Notes: generated by a model not told the origin, from the letters alone. Counted from the first letter of the stretch, positions 1 through 9,524 are shown. The stretch: 64,000 nt of DNA from Hymenobacter ginkgonis (GCF_009755225.1 NZ_WQKZ01000005.1:124001-188000); one strand, 5' to 3'. Made by a program: numbers and translations.

Positions 1-3000
1 TTTGCCGCGCACAAACATGGGTGGCACTTGGTCGTTGTGGTAATTTTTGGGGTTGATGAGCGGCCCATACTTCGAGAAGTCATCGCGAAACAAGGCCAGG
101 TTAAGGCTTGAATCGTAGTCCTCAATGTTGAAGGAAACCATCGGCTGGCCACTTTTGGTGGTGCGGAACGTCACGCCCGAAATGAGGCCGGCCACATTCA
201 CATCCTTGCCTTTTTGGGCATCTAGCTTGTCGAGTGGGCAGGTGCAGTAGGCGTCGATTTCCATACGGTAGGTGTCGAGCGGGTGGCCCGACAGGTAGAA
301 GCCGACTACCTCTTTTTCGCGGCGCAACTTTTCGGGAGCGCTCCACTCGTCGAGGTCCTGTACTTTGGGCAGTGGCGCGGCCACGGCCCCAAACGCGCTG
401 GCTCCGAACAAACTATGCTGCGCCGATTCTTTGGCGGCTTGGTGCTGCTGGCCTAGCTTCATCGCCTTCTCGATGAGGTTTTGGTCGCCGGCGGGGGCGT
501 CCATAAACTGCCGGCGATTGTACCGCTCGAAGCTATCGAAGGCGCCAGCCTGGGCCAGACTTTCCCACGTTTTCTTATTCACTGAGCGCAGGTTTACGCG
601 CTTAGCAAAATCGAATACGTCGGTGAATGGGCCATTTTTCTGGCGCTCTTCTACTAATTCGAGTACGGCGGCTTCGCCAGCACCTTTCACGGCGGCCAGA
701 CCGAAACGAATCTGGTTTTCGCGGGGCACGTTGAATTTCTGTTCCGATTCGTTCACGTCGGGGCCCAGCACGGCTACCCCCTGCTTGCGGGCCTCCTCGA
801 TAAAGAAGGTCACCTTCTTGATGTCCCCCATGTTGTTGGTGAGCACGGCGGCCATGTATTCGGCAGGGTAGTTAGCCTTCAGGTAGCCAGTCTGATACGC
901 GACTACTGAGTAAGCGGCCGAGTGCGAACGGTTGAAGCCGTACTCAGCAAACTTTTCCATTACGTCGAAAACCTCAGAAGCCTTTTTTGCCGGAATCTTG
1001 TGGATTTCGCCCGCGCCCTTCACGAATTTCTCGCGCTCCAGGGCCATCTTCTTCATGTCCTTCTTACCCATGGCGCGGCGCAGCAAGTCGGCGCCGCCGA
1101 GCGAGTAGCCAGCCAAAATCTGGGCCGTTTGCATAATCTGCTCCTGGTACACCATAATGCCCTGGCTGTATTCCAGAATGGGTTTCAGTAGCTCGTGCGG
1201 GTACTCTACGGGCTCGCGGCCGTGCTTGCGGTTGATAAAGTCCGGGATGAACTGCATCGGGCCCGGCCGGTACAGGGCGTTCATGGCAATCAGGTCCTCG
1301 ATGTTGGTCGGTTTCAAGTCCTTGAGGTACATGCGCATGCCTTCCGACTCGAACTGGAACGTGCCAATGGTATCGCCGCGCTGGTAGAGCGCGTAGGTCT
1401 TGGGGTCGTCGAGCGGAATGTCGTCGATGTCGATTTTAACGCCGTGATTACGCTCAATCAAATTCAACGCGTCTACAATGATGGTCAAGGTTTTAAGACC
1501 CAGAAAGTCCATCTTCAACATGCCCGCCGATTCAATCACCTTGCCATCAAACTGCGTGATGAGCAGGTCCGAGTCTTTGGAAGTCGAAACGGGGATGTAC
1601 TTAGTGATGTCATCCGGCGCGATGATGACGCCCGCCGCGTGGATACCTGTGTTGCGCACCGAGCCTTCGAGGCGCTCGGCCAACGCCAAAATTTGGCCCT
1701 TTAAGTCGCTCTGGTCGGCTCGAATAGCTTGCAGCTCAGGTACGTCGCGGAAGGCGCCGGCCAAGGTAGTACCGGGTTTTTCGGGCACGAGCTTCGCTAT
1801 CTCATTGGCGGCGGGTAGGGGCAGCTCCATCGCCCGCGCCACGTCTTTGATGCTCGACTTGGCGGCCATGGTACCGAAGGTGATAATCTGGGCCACCTGC
1901 GTTTTGCCGTACTTATCCACCACGTAGTCAATGACTTTCTGGCGGTTCACGTCGTCAAAGTCGATGTCAATATCGGGCATCGACACGCGTTCGGGGTTCA
2001 GAAAGCGCTCGAACAGCAGCGAATATTTGATGGGGTCGATGTTGGTAATACCTACGCAGTAGGCTACCGCCGACCCTGCCGCCGAGCCCCGGCCGGGGCC
2101 CACGGCCACGCCCATGCTCCGGCCTTTGTTAATAAAGTCTTGGGTAATAAGAAAATAGCCCGCAAAACCCATCGTCTGGATAATGCGCAGCTCGTAGTCT
2201 AGGCGCTCCTCCACTTCGGGCGTGCGCTCGGAGTAGCGCGGCGGCTTGCTCATTGTCACCGTCCCATTGCCGGCCGCCGGCCCAAAAGCCCCCACGTAGG
2301 TTAGCTCGCGCAAAAATTCGTCGGCATTGGCAAACTCGGGGGGTAGGGGGAAGTTGGGGAGCAGGATATCGCGCGCTAGCTTGGGCGGCGTCACCTTATC
2401 CACAATTTCGTTGGTGTTATCCACACTTTCGGGCACGTCGAAGAACAATTCGTTCATCTGCGCCTGGCTCTTGAAAAAGAACTGGTCGTTGGCAAACCCG
2501 AAGCGGCGGCGGCGCTGCTTAGGCGGCTTTTGCAGCTCGTCGTCGATGCGCGACAGCATGCGCCGGGCGTGCTCATCGTAGCCGTGCGTCTGCCGCAGGT
2601 TGTCCAGCGTATCGTAGTGCACGCGCTGGTCGGCGGTGAGAATGGTGTAGTAGTTCGTCTCGAAGTCACCAACCGGAATATTGCGCTCCTCGGCCGTGTT
2701 CACGCACAGCAGTAGGTCATGGGGCGCGTAGTCGTTCTGCTCCACATAGTGCGAGTCGTTGGTGCAGATAACCTTGACGTTATACTTCTTGGCTAAGCTG
2801 AGTAGCACCTGGTTCACGTCTTCTTGGCTTTTGCCAGTGCCATCGAAGTTCATCAGCCCGTGCCGCTGAATCTCAATGTAGTAGTCGTCGCCAAACACGT
2901 CGAGCCACCACTTTAACAGCTCCTCCGCCTTGGCTTCGCCCTCAAAGAGAATGGCCTGCGGAATCTCGGCCCCGATGCAGCAGCTGGTCGCAATGAGGCC

Positions 3001-3402
3001 CTCGTGGTACTTCAAAATCAGCTCCTTGTCGATGCGCGGAAACTTGGAGTACACGCCTTCGATGTAGCTCAAAGAGCTGAGCTTGGCTAGGTTGTGGTAG
3101 CCGGCCTGGTCTTTGGCGAGCAGCAGCTGGTGGTAGCGGTTGTCCTTTTCGCCCTTCTCGCGCAAGAACGTCTTCTTGTGGCGGTCGGCCACCATGTAGA
3201 ATTCGGAGCCGATAATAGGCTTTACGTTGTACTTATTCGCCTCGGCCACGAAGTTGAATGCCCCAAACATGTTGCCGTGGTCGGTGAGGGCTACAGCGGG
3301 CATCCCGTCGGCCTGCGCTTTTTTCATCAGGGCCGAAATACTGGCTTGGCCGTCGAGCAGCGAGTACTGGGTGTGCGAGTGCAGATGTGAGAAAGTGGGC
3401 AT
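1..3402 (-). CDS. dnaE: DNA polymerase III subunit alpha (3' end cut by window edge)
   Basis: Replicative DNA polymerase catalytic subunit. The reading frame is open from ATG at 3402 down to base 1 with no stop, giving 1134 residues. The C-terminus (rest of the OB-fold and tau-binding part) lies outside the window. It opens with the PHP-domain motif HLHSHTQYSLLDG (about residues 6-18). The palm carries GPGRGSAAGS and then PDIDIDFDD (about residue 475), which holds the two metal-binding aspartates of the bacterial C-family polymerases. The fingers include NALYRPGPMQFIPDFINRK, and FNRSHSAAYS follows. All of this is diagnostic of DnaE rather than PolC, which would have an inserted exonuclease. 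The gene stands alone on the minus strand, with an ORF-free stretch upstream. Identification is secure; only the end is missing. Confidence 0.97.
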   Translation of the reverse strand, partial: MPTFSHLHSHTQYSLLDGQASISALMKKAQADGMPAVALTDHGNMFGAFNFVAEANKYNVKPIIGSEFYMVADRHKKTFLREKGEKDNRYHQLLLAKDQAGYHNLAKLSSLSYIEGVYSKFPRIDKELILKYHEGLIATSCCIGAEIPQAILFEGEAKAEELLKWWLDVFGDDYYIEIQRHGLMNFDGTGKSQEDVNQVLLSLAKKYNVKVICTNDSHYVEQNDYAPHDLLLCVNTAEERNIPVGDFETNYYTILTADQRVHYDTLDNLRQTHGYDEHARRMLSRIDDELQKPPKQRRRRFGFANDQFFFKSQAQMNELFFDVPESVDNTNEIVDKVTPPKLARDILLPNFPLPPEFANADEFLRELTYVGAFGPAAGNGTVTMSKPPRYSERTPEVEERLDYELRIIQTMGFAGYFLITQDFINKGRSMGVAVGPGRGSAAGSAVAYCVGITNIDPIKYSLLFERFLNPERVSMPDIDIDFDDVNRQKVIDYVVDKYGKTQVAQIITFGTMAAKSSIKDVARAMELPLPAANEIAKLVPEKPGTTLAGAFRDVPELQAIRADQSDLKGQILALAERLEGSVRNTGIHAAGVIIAPDDITKYIPVSTSKDSDLLITQFDGKVIESAGMLKMDFLGLKTLTIIVDALNLIERNHGVKIDIDDIPLDDPKTYALYQRGDTIGTFQFESEGMRMYLKDLKPTNIEDLIAMNALYRPGPMQFIPDFINRKHGREPVEYPHELLKPILEYSQGIMVYQEQIMQTAQILAGYSLGGADLLRRAMGKKDMKKMALEREKFVKGAGEIHKIPAKKASEVFDVMEKFAEYGFNRSHSAAYSVVAYQTGYLKANYPAEYMAAVLTNNMGDIKKVTFFIEEARKQGVAVLGPDVNESEQKFNVPRENQIRFGLAAVKGAGEAAVLELVEERQKNGPFTDVFDFAKRVNLRSVNKKTWESLAQAGAFDSFERYNRRQFMDAPAGDQNLIEKAMKLGQQHQAAKESAQHSLFGASAFGAVAAPLPKVQDLDEWSAPEKLRREKEVVGFYLSGHPLDTYRMEIDAYCTCPLDKLDAQKGKDVNVAGLISGVTFRTTKSGQPMVSFNIEDYDSSLNLALFRDDFSKYGPLINPKNYHNDQVPPMFVRGK

Positions 3403-3706
3403 AGAAGCGGTGCGGGCAGTTAGTAAGTAAAGATACAACTGCTCCTGCCAGGGCTTATGCCTTAAAACCGACCTTTCCTAAAGAGTCGCTGTTTCACAGT
3501 ATGGTTAGACAAAGCAGTCTTTTTGCGCATGTGTGCTAGTGAGCCTAAGCGGCTTCACGCGTCGGCTATCGCTCCGATACACCTACTCGGTAACTCCTAA
3601 GTAGGGCAGAGCTTAGTTACTGCTCAGAGTGATGTGCCTCAGCATTTCTAGGTGCTTGCTAAAGAGCTATTTCGTGAAGCTCCTTAGTTTTCAAGGGGGT
3701 AGGCTG
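3403..3706. other. ORF-free gap between dnaE and the amine oxidase gene
   Basis: About 300 bases between the dnaE start and the stop of the amine oxidase gene. I see no coding frame with protein-like composition and no convincing tRNA cloverleaf. A short perfect inverted repeat, CCTACT with AGTAGG, lies at 3582-3605. A GGGGTAGG octamer is at 3696-3703, just past the amine oxidase stop. The sequence GTAAAGATA near 3424 reads TATCTTTAC on the dnaE strand and is one base off the Bacteroidota -7 box, so it may belong to the dnaE promoter. Confidence 0.5.
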
Positions 3707-5029
3707 CTATGCGCGCGAAGCCAGTAAGGTGCAAGCCGCTGCCTGGCCGCTTCGTAACGCAGCCTCGACGGTGCCAGCGTCGGGCCCTTCGTGGAGGCCT
3801 TCACCTGCAAAAAACAGCGTACCGGCCACGGGGGTAGCCAGCGCCGCACGGGCGGCCCGCGAGCCTACCGTAGGATACGAATAGGCGCCGTATGCATACG
3901 GCTCGGCGCCCCAGTTGCGCACGTGGCTAGCGCAGAGCTGTTCTTGCAGCACCAAGGGCGAAACGGCCAGCAACTCAGCCAACGAATCCAGGGCTAGTTG
4001 CAAAATGGTTTCAGCCGAAGCGGCTTGTAGGCGCTGCGCTGCGGGCCCGGCTACCCAGCCCGTCAGCTGGGGGCACGGATTGGGCAGTTGGCTCCACCAG
4101 GTAGGAACGGGTGCCTCCGAAAGCAAAAACTCTAACTCGGGCAGCCGCTCGTGCCAAAAAACCTCCCGAAATTCAAGTACAATCTTGATTACTGGCCCAA
4201 ACCCAAGCTGCGCTGCCGCTGCCCGGTGCGCCGGCAAGTCGGGCATGAAGCGGAGGTAGCCGGGCTGGTCTGCTGGCAACTGCCACACGCCTAGCGGCAC
4301 CGTGCACAGCACCTGTTGAGCGTGGTACTTGGCGCCTGTTTCGGTGAGTACTTCCACGCTGCTAGGCTGCCAGCGAATTTCTTGCACCACGGTGGCTAGG
4401 TGCAGGGTAGCCCCGGCGGCCTGCGCCTGCGCGGCTAGCCAGTGCAGCAGCGGGCCGTAGCCACCCACTGGGCGCGGCGAGTCGTCGGCGCCGCCTGCTG
4501 CCCATTCGTCGCGCAAGGCCCAGGCACTCACGCGGTGCGTGTCGGCTGCATCGTAGCCTTCGGCAAACTGCGTAGCAGTAGCGCGCAGCTGCGCATGCTG
4601 CGCGCCCGGAAATTCGCGAGCTAAAAACTCAGCCAAGGGCAAGTCCTCGGTCAGCAATTCCAGTTTTTCGACTAAAAGCGGCAGCTGGGCAAAAAAATCA
4701 GCGTCGGCTTGCAGCTGGCCATCGCGCACGATGTAAGTGCGGCCAGCGGTGTCCTGCCAGCCTATCCCCGCTGCGGCTAGCAAGGCTCTGGTAAGCGGCA
4801 CGGCCCCGTGCATAAACTCGGCTCCGGCCTCAATGGGCTGCGTGAAGCCGGGCGGTGTGAGCGTGTGCACGCGCCCGCCCACCCGCTCGCGGGCTTCTAA
4901 CAGCAGCACTTGGCGGCCAGCGGCGGCTAGGTCGCGGGCCGCTAGCAGCCCCGCTGCGCCAGCGCCAATGATGAGCACCTCGGTTTGGTGCTCGGGGCGG
5001 CTGGGGGCGGTGTTGGGACTTTTGTTCAT
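3707..5029 (-). CDS. flavin monoamine oxidase family protein
   Basis: FAD-dependent amine oxidase of the monoamine/polyamine oxidase family, 440 residues, which is normal for the family. Known members oxidise an amine to an imine with O2 as acceptor. The N-terminal dinucleotide-binding motif is GAGAAG (residues 22-27), followed by EARERVGGRVHT, the conserved GGR loop that contacts FAD. The C-terminal flavin motif FFAGEG (about 407-411) and GTVEAALRSG complete the FAD site. No signal peptide is seen, so it is probably cytoplasmic. It is transcribed divergently from the desaturase gene. The substrate cannot be told from sequence; a carotenoid-desaturase-like role is less likely because the match is to the amine oxidase core. 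Confidence is high for the family and low for the substrate. Confidence 0.88.
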   Translation of the reverse strand: MNKSPNTAPSRPEHQTEVLIIGAGAAGLLAARDLAAAGRQVLLLEARERVGGRVHTLTPPGFTQPIEAGAEFMHGAVPLTRALLAAAGIGWQDTAGRTYIVRDGQLQADADFFAQLPLLVEKLELLTEDLPLAEFLAREFPGAQHAQLRATATQFAEGYDAADTHRVSAWALRDEWAAGGADDSPRPVGGYGPLLHWLAAQAQAAGATLHLATVVQEIRWQPSSVEVLTETGAKYHAQQVLCTVPLGVWQLPADQPGYLRFMPDLPAHRAAAAQLGFGPVIKIVLEFREVFWHERLPELEFLLSEAPVPTWWSQLPNPCPQLTGWVAGPAAQRLQAASAETILQLALDSLAELLAVSPLVLQEQLCASHVRNWGAEPYAYGAYSYPTVGSRAARAALATPVAGTLFFAGEGLHEGPDAGTVEAALRSGQAAACTLLASRA

Positions 5030-5371
5030 ACTGTAAAGAAAAGCTAGCCGTGCCCTTCGAAAAATAAGCAGGCGCGGATGCAGCCCCTTTGAGGGCCCCT
5101 ACACACCTAACTGCCCACAAATAGGGGGGTAGTAAAGCGGCGCTGGGCGGGCACCGCGGCTGACCCACTGAACTACTTTGGCTTAGTTACGCTTACCTGA
5201 ACACTAACTTTGGGTGTTGAGGATTTTTAGTTGATTATCAGGGGCCAATGCTGGCCTGCCGCTTGAGCTGCGAGTAGCTCTTTTTGAGCTAACCCACCTT
5301 GCCTGGTCGCCTGCCCTTAGCAGCCACAGCGTTAAGAGATTGGGATAGCTGTCGATTTTTTCGAAGCCCCC
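5030..5371. other. divergent intergenic region, probable promoters
   Basis: A 342-base gap between the divergent amine oxidase and desaturase genes. No convincing coding frame is seen. On the plus strand TAACTTTG at 5205-5212 matches the Bacteroidota -7 box TAnnTTTG. The nearest TTTG (5177-5180) is 24 bases upstream, slightly wider than the usual 19-21. If used, it would give the desaturase mRNA a leader of about 150 nt. No clear -7 box was found for the amine oxidase. Confidence 0.4.
5205..5212 (+). promoter_or_regulatory. candidate -7 box for the desaturase gene
   Basis: TAACTTTG matches the Bacteroidota sigma-A -7 consensus TAnnTTTG. The -33 partner (TTTG at 5177-5180) has a 24-base spacing, longer than ideal, so the call is tentative. 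Confidence 0.35.
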
Positions 5372-6439
5372 ATGAAGCTGTTGATGCCTTCTACCGACCC
5401 GGTTTATACCAGGCCGGCTACCCCTTCTATTATAGCCAACTGGCTAAGTCGCTACGTGCAGGACGAGCGAGATATGCCTTTTGCTTACTTGATTCTCAAA
5501 ATATCGGCCACGATGCTGCCGCTGGCCGTGCTGCTATATGTGCCAGCCCTCACGGGCTGGGCGTGGTGGGCGGCGCTAGCTGCGTATCTATTCCTAGGAA
5601 ATTTGCGCTTTAAGGGGCCATTTGGCCTGATGCTGCACTGCACTAGCCACCGGGTACTGTTCAAGAAGAAGTACGCTTGGCTGAATAAATACATTCCATG
5701 GGTAATTGGGCCGCTGTTTGGCCAAACGCCCGAGACGTATTTTACTCACCACATGGGCATGCACCACCCAGAAAATAACCTGCCGGATGACGAAAGCTCC
5801 ACCATGTTTTACCAACGCGACTCGGCGCTAGGTTTTTTGCGCTACCTCAGCGATTTCCTGGTGCTCGGCATCCCGCGGCTAGTCGGGTATTTTAACCGCA
5901 ACAATAAGGCAACGCTGCGCTACCGCTTGCTGCGCGGAGAAGTGCTGTATGGTGTAGTCACGCTAGGATTAGCGTTTGTGGATCTGCCGGCCACCATAGC
6001 CGTATTTATTGTGCCATTTGTGCTCTCGCGCGTCATTATGATGCTTGGTAACTGGGCACAACACGCGTTTATTGATGCCAACAGCCCCGAAAATTGCTAC
6101 CGCAATAGCGTGACGTGCATCAACACGCCCTACAACCACAAGTGTTGGAACGATGGCTACCACATCAGCCATCACCTCAAGCCGGCCTTGCACTGGACCG
6201 ACCACCCCCATCATTTTCGCCAAAACCTCGCGCAGTACGCCAGCAACGAGGCCATTGTGTTCGATGGCATTCACTTTCTGCACATCTTTTTCTTCCTTAT
6301 GGGCAAGCGCTACGACTTGCTGGCCAAGCACTTCGTGCTACTTGACCGAGTAGCCCGCACCGAATCGGAAGTGATAGACCTGTTGCGCAGTCGCACCCGC
6401 CGCATCGGGCGGGCAGTACTCATGCCGCAGCTAGCCTAG
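5372..6439 (+). CDS. membrane fatty acid desaturase family protein
   Basis: Integral-membrane di-iron desaturase/hydroxylase family protein, 355 residues. The histidine clusters expected for the di-iron site are present: HCTSH (about residues 88-92), HHMGMHH (about 126-132) and HISHH (about 264-268), with further histidines in CINTPYNHKCWNDGYH. Hydrophobic stretches around residues 45-75 and 195-225 fit the usual paired membrane hairpins. Known members introduce double bonds into acyl chains or oxidise related lipids or carotenoids; which applies here cannot be decided. It stands alone, with a possible promoter about 160 bases upstream, and its 3' end faces the PAP2 gene convergently with only 7 bases between stops. 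The ATG at 5372 gives a polar N-terminus before the first membrane segment. Confidence 0.85.
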   Translation: MKLLMPSTDPVYTRPATPSIIANWLSRYVQDERDMPFAYLILKISATMLPLAVLLYVPALTGWAWWAALAAYLFLGNLRFKGPFGLMLHCTSHRVLFKKKYAWLNKYIPWVIGPLFGQTPETYFTHHMGMHHPENNLPDDESSTMFYQRDSALGFLRYLSDFLVLGIPRLVGYFNRNNKATLRYRLLRGEVLYGVVTLGLAFVDLPATIAVFIVPFVLSRVIMMLGNWAQHAFIDANSPENCYRNSVTCINTPYNHKCWNDGYHISHHLKPALHWTDHPHHFRQNLAQYASNEAIVFDGIHFLHIFFFLMGKRYDLLAKHFVLLDRVARTESEVIDLLRSRTRRIGRAVLMPQLA

Positions 6440-6446
6440 GTCATTG

Positions 6447-7163
6447 CTACCCCTTAGCCCCAGCCAAGGGGGTAGGCCCAGCCTGCCCCTGCCGCCGGGC
6501 TTGGCCCGGCCGGCGCAGTCGCCACTGGTGCCAGGGGCGCGGGTGGTGGTCAAGGTAGGGGTTTAAACAATTGATTATCAACAATGTAAGCGCGGTGCCT
6601 AAGAGGGAACCCGCGTACACGTCTTCCATAAAATGCTGGGCCAAGTATACCCGCGAGTAGGCGGCACCGGCCGCTAGCAGTAGGTAGGCATAGCCCCATT
6701 TCTTGTTATTGGCCAGCAGTGTAAGCACCAAAAATACGGAGAAGGCTGACGTAGAATGGCCCGAGGGAAAGCTTTTGAGCGTACCCATCACTACCCCCTC
6801 TATTACGTGCAAGGGAGGGAAACCAGGGTTTTCGCTGAAATACCGAAAAGGCCGCGGGTGACCCGTAAAAATCAAGTGCTTACCTATTTGAGCCACCAAG
6901 GATGTAAGGGCAAAGCACGCAAAAGCGAGCAGCGCCCAGCGAAAGCGTACAAACAGCAGCGCCAATACGACGAGTACGTAAAAAAGGCCGTCGCCCACGT
7001 TGGTAAACGCCCGAAAGAAATAATCGAAAAAAGGTGCGTGGTGTCCATTTACCCAAAAGAAAGCGGCGTGCTTGGGCGTGAGGAGCAGGACGCCGCCCAC
7101 GGCCAGCAGCAGCACAGCGTAGGGAACTAGAAACGTGCGGGTTTGCCGAAGCAGCTGGAGCAT
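6447..7163 (-). CDS. PAP2-family membrane phosphatase
   Basis: Type 2 phosphatidic acid phosphatase superfamily protein, 238 residues. The three catalytic motifs are present and in order: KHLIFTGHPRP (K95 to P105, the Kx6RP motif), PSGH (133-136) and SRVYLAQHFMED (170-181), giving the catalytic His pair and the phosphate-binding Arg. Five to six hydrophobic segments surround them. Such proteins dephosphorylate lipid phosphates or undecaprenyl pyrophosphate at the outer face of the inner membrane. The C-terminus is a short Arg/Gln/Pro-rich cytoplasmic tail that overlaps a GGGGTAGG octamer (6469-6476). On its strand a TAATTTTG (-7-like) lies at 7214-7207, about 45 bases ahead of the start. The family call is strong; the substrate is unknown. 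Confidence 0.9.
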   Translation of the reverse strand: MLQLLRQTRTFLVPYAVLLLAVGGVLLLTPKHAAFFWVNGHHAPFFDYFFRAFTNVGDGLFYVLVVLALLFVRFRWALLAFACFALTSLVAQIGKHLIFTGHPRPFRYFSENPGFPPLHVIEGVVMGTLKSFPSGHSTSAFSVFLVLTLLANNKKWGYAYLLLAAGAAYSRVYLAQHFMEDVYAGSLLGTALTLLIINCLNPYLDHHPRPWHQWRLRRPGQARRQGQAGPTPLAGAKG

Positions 7164-7287
7164 AAGGGAAGCGGGCCGCCCGCGCCAGGGTGGGGTAGGG
7201 GCCGGGCAAAATTACCGCCGCGCGGCCGGGCGTCGTTTGGGCGCGGCCTAACTTGCGCCTGTTAAACCGCCCTTTCTCTCCTTTAGT

Positions 7288-8577
7288 ATGCGCTACGGTC
7301 CCATCGCCCCCGAGCTGTTTAGTGAAAATCGCCGTCGTTTCCGCGAACTGCTGCCGCCGCAGTCGCTGGCCATTTTCAACGCTAACGACATCCTACCTAC
7401 CAACGCCGACGGCACGCTGGCGCTCAAGCAAAACACTGATTTATTTTACCTCAGCGGCGTCGACCAGGAGGAAAGCATCCTTGTGATTTGCCCCGACGCG
7501 GCATTACCCAAGTACCGCGAAATCCTGTTTTTGCGTGAAACGTCGGAGCACATTCTGGTTTGGGAAGGCTATAAACTAACTAAGGACGAGGCAAAAGCCG
7601 TGTCGGGCGTGCCCACTATTATGTGGCTAGACAGCTTCCCGGCCGTGTTGGCTGCCCTCATGAACGAGGCCGAGTACGTGTACCTCAACTCGAACGAGCA
7701 CATTCGGGCGGTGGTAGAGGTCGAAACCCGCGATGCACGCTTTATTAAAGATTTGCAGCGCCGCTACCCCCTGCACCAGTATCGCCGCGCCGCCAAGCTC
7801 ACGCACCAACTGCGCGCCATCAAAAGCCCCGAGGAAATTCGCCTCATGCGCAAGGCCGCCGACCTCACTGACAAGGCTTTCCGCCGCGTGCTGGGCTTTG
7901 TGAAGCCAGGGGTGTGGGAGTACGAGATTGAAGCCGAAATACTGCACGAGTTTGTGCGTGGTGGCTCGCGTGGGCCAGCCTACGGCAGCATCATCGGCAG
8001 CGGTGAAAGTGCTACTATTCTGCACTACGTGAGCAACGACCGCCAGTGCCAAGACGGCGACGTGCTACTGCTCGATTTCGGCGCCGAATACGCCAACTAC
8101 GCTGCCGACCTTTCACGTAGCATTCCGGTCAACGGTACTTTCACGCCGCGGCAGCGCCAAGTATACGAGGCTGTATTGCGCGTTTTCAAATTTGCCAGCG
8201 CCCGCTTAGTAGTCGGCAACGAGATTGAGGAATACCACAAGCAAGTGGGTGCGGCCATGGAGCAGGAGTTAATCAACCTCGACCTGCTCAACGCCAGCGA
8301 CGTCAAAAACCAGGACCCGGACGCGCCGCTTTATAAAAAGTATTTTCCGCACGGCACCAGCCACTACCTCGGCCTCGATGTGCACGACGTAGGCTACAAA
8401 TACCGCAAGTTTGAAGCTGGTATGGTGTACACCTGTGAGCCGGGCATTTACATCCGCGAAGAGAAGTTGGGCATTCGCCTCGAAAACGACTTCCTCCTTA
8501 CCCCCTCCGGCAACGAGGACCTCATGGCCAACATCCCCATCGAACTCGCCGATATTGAGCGGCTTATGCAACGCTAG
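7288..8577 (+). CDS. pepP: Xaa-Pro aminopeptidase (aminopeptidase P)
   Basis: Cytoplasmic metallopeptidase of the M24 pita-bread fold that removes an N-terminal residue preceding proline. It has 429 residues, typical for PepP. An N-terminal AMP_N-type domain (about 1-150, with FYLSGVDQEESI) is followed by the catalytic domain. The five metal ligands can be placed: two Asp in LLLDFGAEYANYAADLSRS (about 261 and 272), His in HGTSHYLGLDVHD (about 355), Glu in CEPGIY (about 383) and Glu in RLENDF (about 399). The start ATG at 7288 gives an N-terminus MRYGPIAPELF that fits family members. It is divergent from the PAP2 gene and convergent with the methyltransferase gene, and appears monocistronic. 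Confidence 0.95.
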   Translation: MRYGPIAPELFSENRRRFRELLPPQSLAIFNANDILPTNADGTLALKQNTDLFYLSGVDQEESILVICPDAALPKYREILFLRETSEHILVWEGYKLTKDEAKAVSGVPTIMWLDSFPAVLAALMNEAEYVYLNSNEHIRAVVEVETRDARFIKDLQRRYPLHQYRRAAKLTHQLRAIKSPEEIRLMRKAADLTDKAFRRVLGFVKPGVWEYEIEAEILHEFVRGGSRGPAYGSIIGSGESATILHYVSNDRQCQDGDVLLLDFGAEYANYAADLSRSIPVNGTFTPRQRQVYEAVLRVFKFASARLVVGNEIEEYHKQVGAAMEQELINLDLLNASDVKNQDPDAPLYKKYFPHGTSHYLGLDVHDVGYKYRKFEAGMVYTCEPGIYIREEKLGIRLENDFLLTPSGNEDLMANIPIELADIERLMQR

Positions 8578-8590
8578 TTTTAAATCCTGG

Positions 8591-8632
8591 TCGCCTAGCG
8601 TAGCCTCACAATTTTAGGTGAGCGGGCTAGGC
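8591..8632. terminator. imperfect hairpin between convergent genes
   Basis: Two blocks of an inverted repeat (CGCCTAG with CTAGGCG, and CTCAC with GTGAG) fold around AATTTTAG in the gap between the convergent pepP and methyltransferase genes. There is no strong T-run, so a bidirectional terminator is plausible but not certain. Confidence 0.4.
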
Positions 8633-8723
8633 GGCTAGGGCATAACATGGTACAGTTAGTTGGCTAGCGTAGGCGCGTTGTGTGGCTATTTTAGTCTTAG
8701 CTTACGCTGACCAATAAGTAGCT

Positions 8724-9524
8724 CTAGGGGTTAGCCGCTGGCCGGCGAAACAGCAGCAGGTGTTGTTGGGGCAGTGTTTCGCGCACTTCTACAAACTCTA
8801 GCCCTACGGCCGACATCTCTTTTTTGGCTTGGCCCACGGTCATCTTATGAATCTGCTTGATGGGCACGTTGGGGTCTTCGGCACGATACTCCACCAGGGC
8901 CAGCCGGCCAGTGCCGGGCCGCAACGCTTTGCGAATGGCCAAACCCATTTCATGCGGGTGGTCAAATTCATGGTAGGCATCCACAATGAGCACAACATCG
9001 ACCTTGCCAGCGGGCAAATGCGGGTCGCTGATAGTCCCGAGCACTGGCTCTACATTGCGCAAGCCATTTTTAAGCTGGCGCTGCTTTAGCTCTGCTATCA
9101 TTTCGGGTTGAATATCAACGGCTAGCACCTCGCCCTGCGGCACCAGCGCTGCCAGCCGAAACGAGAAAAAGCCCGTGCCCGCGCCTATATCAGCTACTAC
9201 GTCGGTAGGCTTTAAATGCAGTTCTTTTACCAAGGTTTCGGTGCCTTCCTCCTGCGAGCGGTCGTCACGCTCTAGCCAGTCGGCGCCCTCGTGGCCCATC
9301 ACGTGCGCTATCTGGCGGCCTTGGTAGTAGCGCCCAATGCCGTTGGGGTCGCGGGGCGGCCGGTTTTCGTAGCCCGCCGAATCCGGAATAGACGAAGCAG
9401 TGGCAATTAGCCCCGAGCGTAGCCCCGGCTGGGCAGCGGCGTTCGATTCCATGGGTAGCTGGGTGCAGGCCCCAGCCAGCGCCAACGTACCCAAGCTCAG
9501 CCCCATTACAACTGCATTCTTCAT
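8724..9524 (-). CDS. class I SAM-dependent methyltransferase with lipoprotein signal
   Basis: Starting at ATG 9524 the protein has 266 residues; an upstream TTG (9539) only adds five residues. The N-terminus is a lipoprotein signal, with hydrophobic MGLSLGTLALAGAC ending in a lipobox cysteine at residue 20. After a spacer of about 90 residues comes a Rossmann methyltransferase domain with motif I VADIGAGTGFF (about 110-120), the acidic motif II in LAVDIQPEM, and VDVVLIVDAYHEFDHP. The fold is secure. The oddity is location: SAM is a cytoplasmic cofactor, yet the signal predicts export and lipid anchoring. Similar exported methyltransferase-like proteins are seen in some Bacteroidota, and their reaction is unknown to me. 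It is monocistronic and convergent with pepP. Confidence 0.8.
   Translation of the reverse strand: MKNAVVMGLSLGTLALAGACTQLPMESNAAAQPGLRSGLIATASSIPDSAGYENRPPRDPNGIGRYYQGRQIAHVMGHEGADWLERDDRSQEEGTETLVKELHLKPTDVVADIGAGTGFFSFRLAALVPQGEVLAVDIQPEMIAELKQRQLKNGLRNVEPVLGTISDPHLPAGKVDVVLIVDAYHEFDHPHEMGLAIRKALRPGTGRLALVEYRAEDPNVPIKQIHKMTVGQAKKEMSAVGLEFVEVRETLPQQHLLLFRRPAANP

Noticed and set aside
3403..3706. Possible tRNA or small RNA in the gap next to dnaE
   Set aside because: No acceptor stem or T-loop GTTCRANNC could be placed; only a six-base inverted repeat is seen.
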